The notes beneath the pieces were generated by a model, which searched no databases, was not told the DNA's origin, and was given only the letters and a program-made list of their open reading frames with translations. Source: Buchnera aphidicola (Brachycaudus tragopogonis) (GTDB lineage Bacteria; Pseudomonadota; Gammaproteobacteria; Enterobacterales; Enterobacteriaceae). Taken from it: a stretch of 64,000 bases of DNA. The position numbers and the translations under genes were made by a program. The DNA lies in the NCBI RefSeq assembly GCF_964059175.1, contig NZ_OZ060418.1, forward strand, positions 248,001 to 312,000, written 5' to 3'. This document shows, piece by piece, positions 60,862 through 64,000 of this stretch (within the stretch, counting starts at the first letter, position 1; every line of letters starts with the position of its first letter).

Positions 60862-61606
60862 AAAAATACAAAAAATATTATCTCATCTTGGTTGCGGTTC
60901 ACGTCGCAGTATTGAAAAAATGATTAAATCTGGAAGTATATTAATTAATGAGAAAAAAGCAGAAATTGGTCAACGCGTAGATAAAAAAATCATTAGAAAC
61001 ATTAAAATTCTAGGAAAAGAAATATCTATAAAAAAAATAAAATTTCAAACTAGAGTTTTAATTTATAATAAACCTGAAGGAGAAATTTGTACTAGAAATG
61101 ATTTTCAAAAACGTTCAACTGTTTTTGATAAATTGCCATTGTTAAGCACGAATAGATGGATTAGCATTGGAAGATTAGATCTTAATACCCAGGGGTTGTT
61201 ATTGTTTACAAATAACGGAAATTTAGCGCATCAACTGATGCATCCTCAAAATCAAATAGAACGAGAATATTACATGCGTATTTTTGGAAAAATTAATAAA
61301 AATACAATGAATATTTTAAAAAATGGAGTTAGAATTAAACATGGTTATGCCTCATTTAAAAAAATAGAGCGCTTTTCTAATAAAGAATCAGGAAAAAATA
61401 TATGGTTTAAAGGTGTTGTGTGTGAAGGGAAGAATCGTGAAATTAGATCTATCTGGCAAAAAATGAAATGTCAAGTAAGTAGATTAATTAGAATACGATA
61501 TGGAAATATTCTTTTACCAAAAGATTTAAAATTAGGAAATTGGATTGAGTTAAATTCTATATTACTAGATAATTTATATAATTTAATCTCTTTTAAAGAA
61601 AACTAA
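60854..61606 (+). CDS. rluB: 23S rRNA pseudouridine2605 synthase
   Basis: RluB converts U2605 of 23S rRNA to pseudouridine. The protein has 250 residues; E. coli RluB has 291, the missing part being its long basic tail. The N-terminal S4 domain (about 1-50: [20 protein letters not shown]) is followed by the catalytic loop [17 protein letters not shown] with D109. [14 protein letters not shown] is the second conserved element. In E. coli rluB is also close to the trp operon and topA. Confidence 0.95.
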   Translation: MAEKIQKILSHLGCGSRRSIEKMIKSGSILINEKKAEIGQRVDKKIIRNIKILGKEISIKKIKFQTRVLIYNKPEGEICTRNDFQKRSTVFDKLPLLSTNRWISIGRLDLNTQGLLLFTNNGNLAHQLMHPQNQIEREYYMRIFGKINKNTMNILKNGVRIKHGYASFKKIERFSNKESGKNIWFKGVVCEGKNREIRSIWQKMKCQVSRLIRIRYGNILLPKDLKLGNWIELNSILLDNLYNLISFKEN

Positions 61607-61690
61607 AAAATATAATTTTTTTAATAAAAAAATTATTGATATATTTATATAATAAAAATCATTATTACATATTTTAAAAAGGTTAATTGT

Positions 61691-62743
61691 GTGAATTTAC
61701 TTGTAAATTATGAATTATTTTTAGCTAAAATTATTACCATACTTATTTTCATTGCTTCTATAATAATATTTTTTTGTTTAATAATAAAAAGAAAAAGAAA
61801 TATTAAAAATACATTTAAAATTACTGTATTAAATGATCATTATAAGGATATAAAAAATAATGTTTTTTTGTCCACAATGAACAGTTTCGAAAAAAAAATA
61901 TGGTTAAAAAAAGAAAAAGAAAAAAACAAAAAAAACAATAAAGAAGAAAAAAAGAAAATATTACAAAATCAAGCGCAATATTTTCGAAACAAAAAAAAAG
62001 TATTATATGTATTAGATTTCAAAGGTGGCGTTTATGCTAATGAAGTTATAGGATTACGAGAAGAAATATCTGCTATACTTTCCGTAGCGAATCAAAAAGA
62101 TGAAGTTTTATTACGTTTAGAAAGTTCTGGAGGTGTGATTCATGGATACGGATTAGCTGCTTCTCAGTTAAATAGATTACGTGAAAAAGGAATACGATTA
62201 ATTGTATCAGTAGATAAAATCGCAGCCAGTGGGGGTTACATGATGGCTTGTGTAGCAGATTATATTGTATCTGCCCCGTTTGCTATAATCGGTTCAATTG
62301 GTGTAGTAGGACAAATACCTAATTTCAATAAATTATTAAAAAAATGTAATATAGATGTTGAGCTTCATACCGCAGGAGATTACAAACGTACTTTAACAAT
62401 GTTTGGAAATAATACTGATTCAACACGTAAAAAATTCTGTGAAGAATTAAATAGTACACATCAACTTTTTAAAAATTTTATTCAAGAAATGAGACCATCT
62501 TTAGATATTGAGAGTGTATCTAACGGAGAGTATTGGTTTGGAACAATGGCATTAAAAAAAAAACTAGTAGATGAAATTAGTACAAGTGATGATATTTTAA
62601 TTTCTAAAATGGAAGAATACACTGTATTAAATATTCAGTATATTTATACTAAAAAAATCTTAGAGCGCTTTACATTTTCTGTATTAAATAATATTAGAAA
62701 AATGTTAATAAAAGCATTTTTTTATAAAAATTATTTGTTGTAA
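61691..62743 (+). CDS. sohB: Inner-membrane S49-family peptidase SohB
   Basis: SohB is a membrane-anchored serine protease related to signal peptide peptidase SppA. The protein has 350 residues (E. coli 349). GTG start after AAAGG. The membrane anchor is at about 10-33, then a lysine-rich linker. The catalytic Ser is S180 in KIAASGGYMMACVAD and the Lys is K232 in HTAGDYKRTLTMFG, giving the Ser/Lys dyad of the family. GSIGVVGQIPNF is conserved. E. coli sohB is multi-copy suppressor of degP loss, and both genes are kept here. Confidence 0.96.
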   Translation: MNLLVNYELFLAKIITILIFIASIIIFFCLIIKRKRNIKNTFKITVLNDHYKDIKNNVFLSTMNSFEKKIWLKKEKEKNKKNNKEEKKKILQNQAQYFRNKKKVLYVLDFKGGVYANEVIGLREEISAILSVANQKDEVLLRLESSGGVIHGYGLAASQLNRLREKGIRLIVSVDKIAASGGYMMACVADYIVSAPFAIIGSIGVVGQIPNFNKLLKKCNIDVELHTAGDYKRTLTMFGNNTDSTRKKFCEELNSTHQLFKNFIQEMRPSLDIESVSNGEYWFGTMALKKKLVDEISTSDDILISKMEEYTVLNIQYIYTKKILERFTFSVLNNIRKMLIKAFFYKNYLL

Positions 62744-62832
62744 AATAATTTTTAATTTTTTTAAAAAAATCATCTTAATTTAAAAAATTTTATTTTTTAA
62801 AGAATATAAAATATTATTGACCGGATAAAAAT

Positions 62833-64000
62833 ATGCAAAAATCTCTTGTTATAGTTGAGTCTCCAGCAAAAGCAAAAACTATAAGTCAATATTTAGGTCA
62901 TGAATATATAGTTAAATCTAGTATAGGACACGTACGAGATTTACCAACTAATAATTCAAAAAATAAAGATAAGATTAAAGATTCTATATTAATTCCTAAA
63001 AAATCTAATAAAAAAAATATTTTGATACAAAAAATGGGAATTGATCCTTATCAAAATTGGAAAGCTGAATATTGTATTTTACCTGGTAAAGAAAAAATAA
63101 TATCTGAATTAAAAAATCTTGCTAATCAAGTTCATTATATATATCTTGCTACAGATTTAGATAGAGAAGGAGAAGCAATAGCATGGCACTTAAAAGAAGT
63201 AATTGGTGGAGATTTATCTAAATTTAGACGAGTTGTGTTTAATGAAATTACAAAACGTTCAATAGAAAAAGCTTTTAAAAATATAGGTCATATAAACATG
63301 AATCGAGTACGTGCACAACAAGCGCGTCGTTTTATGGATCGAATTGTAGGTTATATGATATCTCCTTTATTATGGACAAAAATTTCAAGAGGTTTATCTG
63401 CAGGACGTGTTCAATCTGTAGCAGTTCGTATTATATCAGAGCGTGAACATGTAATAAAAAATTTTATACCAGAAGAATATTGGCAGTTAAATGTTTCTGT
63501 TTTTTCAAAAAAGAAAGAATTTATTACTATAAACGTAACTCATTTCCAAAATAAAAAGTTTTGTCCAATTAAAAAAAGTGAAGTAGATTGCGCTATAAAA
63601 AAAATTAAAAATTCATTTTTAATTGTTCAAAAGTATGAAAAAAAAACATGTTTTAAAACAGCACCAGCTCCCTTTATTACTTCTACTTTACAACAATATT
63701 CTAGTCTTGTTTTGGGTTTTAGTGTAAAAAAAACAATGTTTTTAGCACAAAAATTATATGAAGCAGGTTATATTACTTATATAAGAACCGATTCAAATTA
63801 TATAAGTAAGCGTGCTGTTAAAAAAGTTCGGATGTACATTCAGAATCATTACGGAAATGATTATTTACCTGAACAGCCTAACTTATATTCTAATAAAAAA
63901 TATTCTCAAGAATCTCATGAAGCTATTCGCCCTTCTGATATTCAGATAAAAAAAATAAATTTAGACAACTTAAATTCCGATGCTCAAAAACTATATACAT
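62833..64000 (+). CDS. topA: DNA topoisomerase I, N-terminal part
   Basis: TopA relaxes negative supercoils. The gene runs off the right edge after 389 codons. The Toprim domain begins SLVIVESPAKAKT with E9 and continues with ATDLDREGEAIAWHL (D108, D110, E112). RAQQARRFMDRIVGY, GLSAGRVQSVA and the active-site tyrosine Y316 (AGYITYIRTDS) follow. HEAIRPSDI lies near the edge. All catalytic parts visible are intact. The zinc-ribbon C-terminus cannot be checked. sohB-topA order is as in E. coli, with yciN missing. Confidence 0.97.
   Translation, partial: MQKSLVIVESPAKAKTISQYLGHEYIVKSSIGHVRDLPTNNSKNKDKIKDSILIPKKSNKKNILIQKMGIDPYQNWKAEYCILPGKEKIISELKNLANQVHYIYLATDLDREGEAIAWHLKEVIGGDLSKFRRVVFNEITKRSIEKAFKNIGHINMNRVRAQQARRFMDRIVGYMISPLLWTKISRGLSAGRVQSVAVRIISEREHVIKNFIPEEYWQLNVSVFSKKKEFITINVTHFQNKKFCPIKKSEVDCAIKKIKNSFLIVQKYEKKTCFKTAPAPFITSTLQQYSSLVLGFSVKKTMFLAQKLYEAGYITYIRTDSNYISKRAVKKVRMYIQNHYGNDYLPEQPNLYSNKKYSQESHEAIRPSDIQIKKINLDNLNSDAQKLYT

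Overview
The window is a very AT-rich, gene-dense stretch of a gammaproteobacterial chromosome. It has almost no mobile DNA, short spacers, enterobacterial gene blocks with many internal deletions, and long A/T homopolymers. Gene order and protein sequences fit Buchnera aphidicola, the obligate aphid endosymbiont. Supporting points are a 16S gene cut off from 23S/5S, a trp operon without trpEG, flagellar export genes with no other motility genes in the window, and retained essential-amino-acid genes (ilvIH, dapD, trpDCBA). I cannot assign the host aphid or strain. The identification rests on recall of gene families and gene order, not on a database search.

Layout. 1-3879 (- strand): ftsI (start only), ftsL (broken at an A14 run), rsmH, then ilvH-ilvI. 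4146-8602: apbE (-), degP (+), dapD and map (-). 8899-20737 (+): rpsB-tsf-pyrH-frr-dxr-uppS-bamA-fabZ-dnaE, the E. coli minute-4 block with cdsA, rseP, skp, lpxD, lpxA, lpxB and rnhB missing. 20928-28086: proS (-), flhB-flhA (+), argS (-). 28271-30208: rrs with promoter, boxA and processing stem, then tRNA-Ile and tRNA-Ala. 30190-36112: gloB, rnhA (-), dnaQ, tRNA-Asp, gmhA, gpt, grpE (+), rnfH (-), smpB, tadA (+), acpS (-). 36224-40638 (-): lepA-lepB-rnc-era. 40843-51659 (+): mnmA, hflD, purB, mltE (two frameshifts), fabI, rnb, ychE, lipB, lipA, pyrF, ribA. 51856-59734 (-): cls, yciA, yciB, yciC, trpA, trpB, trpCF, trpD. 59953-64000 (+): an EamA-family transporter, rluB, sohB and the start of topA.

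The genes serve translation and RNA maturation (rpsB, tsf, frr, map, proS, argS, rsmH, era, rnc, rluB, mnmA, tadA, smpB, tRNAs), replication (dnaE, dnaQ, rnhA, topA), nutrient supply to the host (branched-chain amino acids, lysine, tryptophan), a reduced envelope (bamA, lepB, degP, cls, uppS, yci genes), cofactors (lipB/lipA, ribA, dxr, apbE) and a flagellar-type export gate (flhBA).

I found no CRISPR array, insertion sequence, prophage, toxin system or recognisably new system. The most interesting observations concern gene decay and expression: ftsL and mltE are interrupted exactly at poly(A) runs in a way that polymerase slippage could repair; gloB takes its stop codon from the antisense of tRNA-Ala; FlhB has NPIH in place of the NPTH self-cleavage motif; hflD has a strong ribosome binding site placed before an ATT; and several hairpins sit between genes or inside a neighbour's 3' end.
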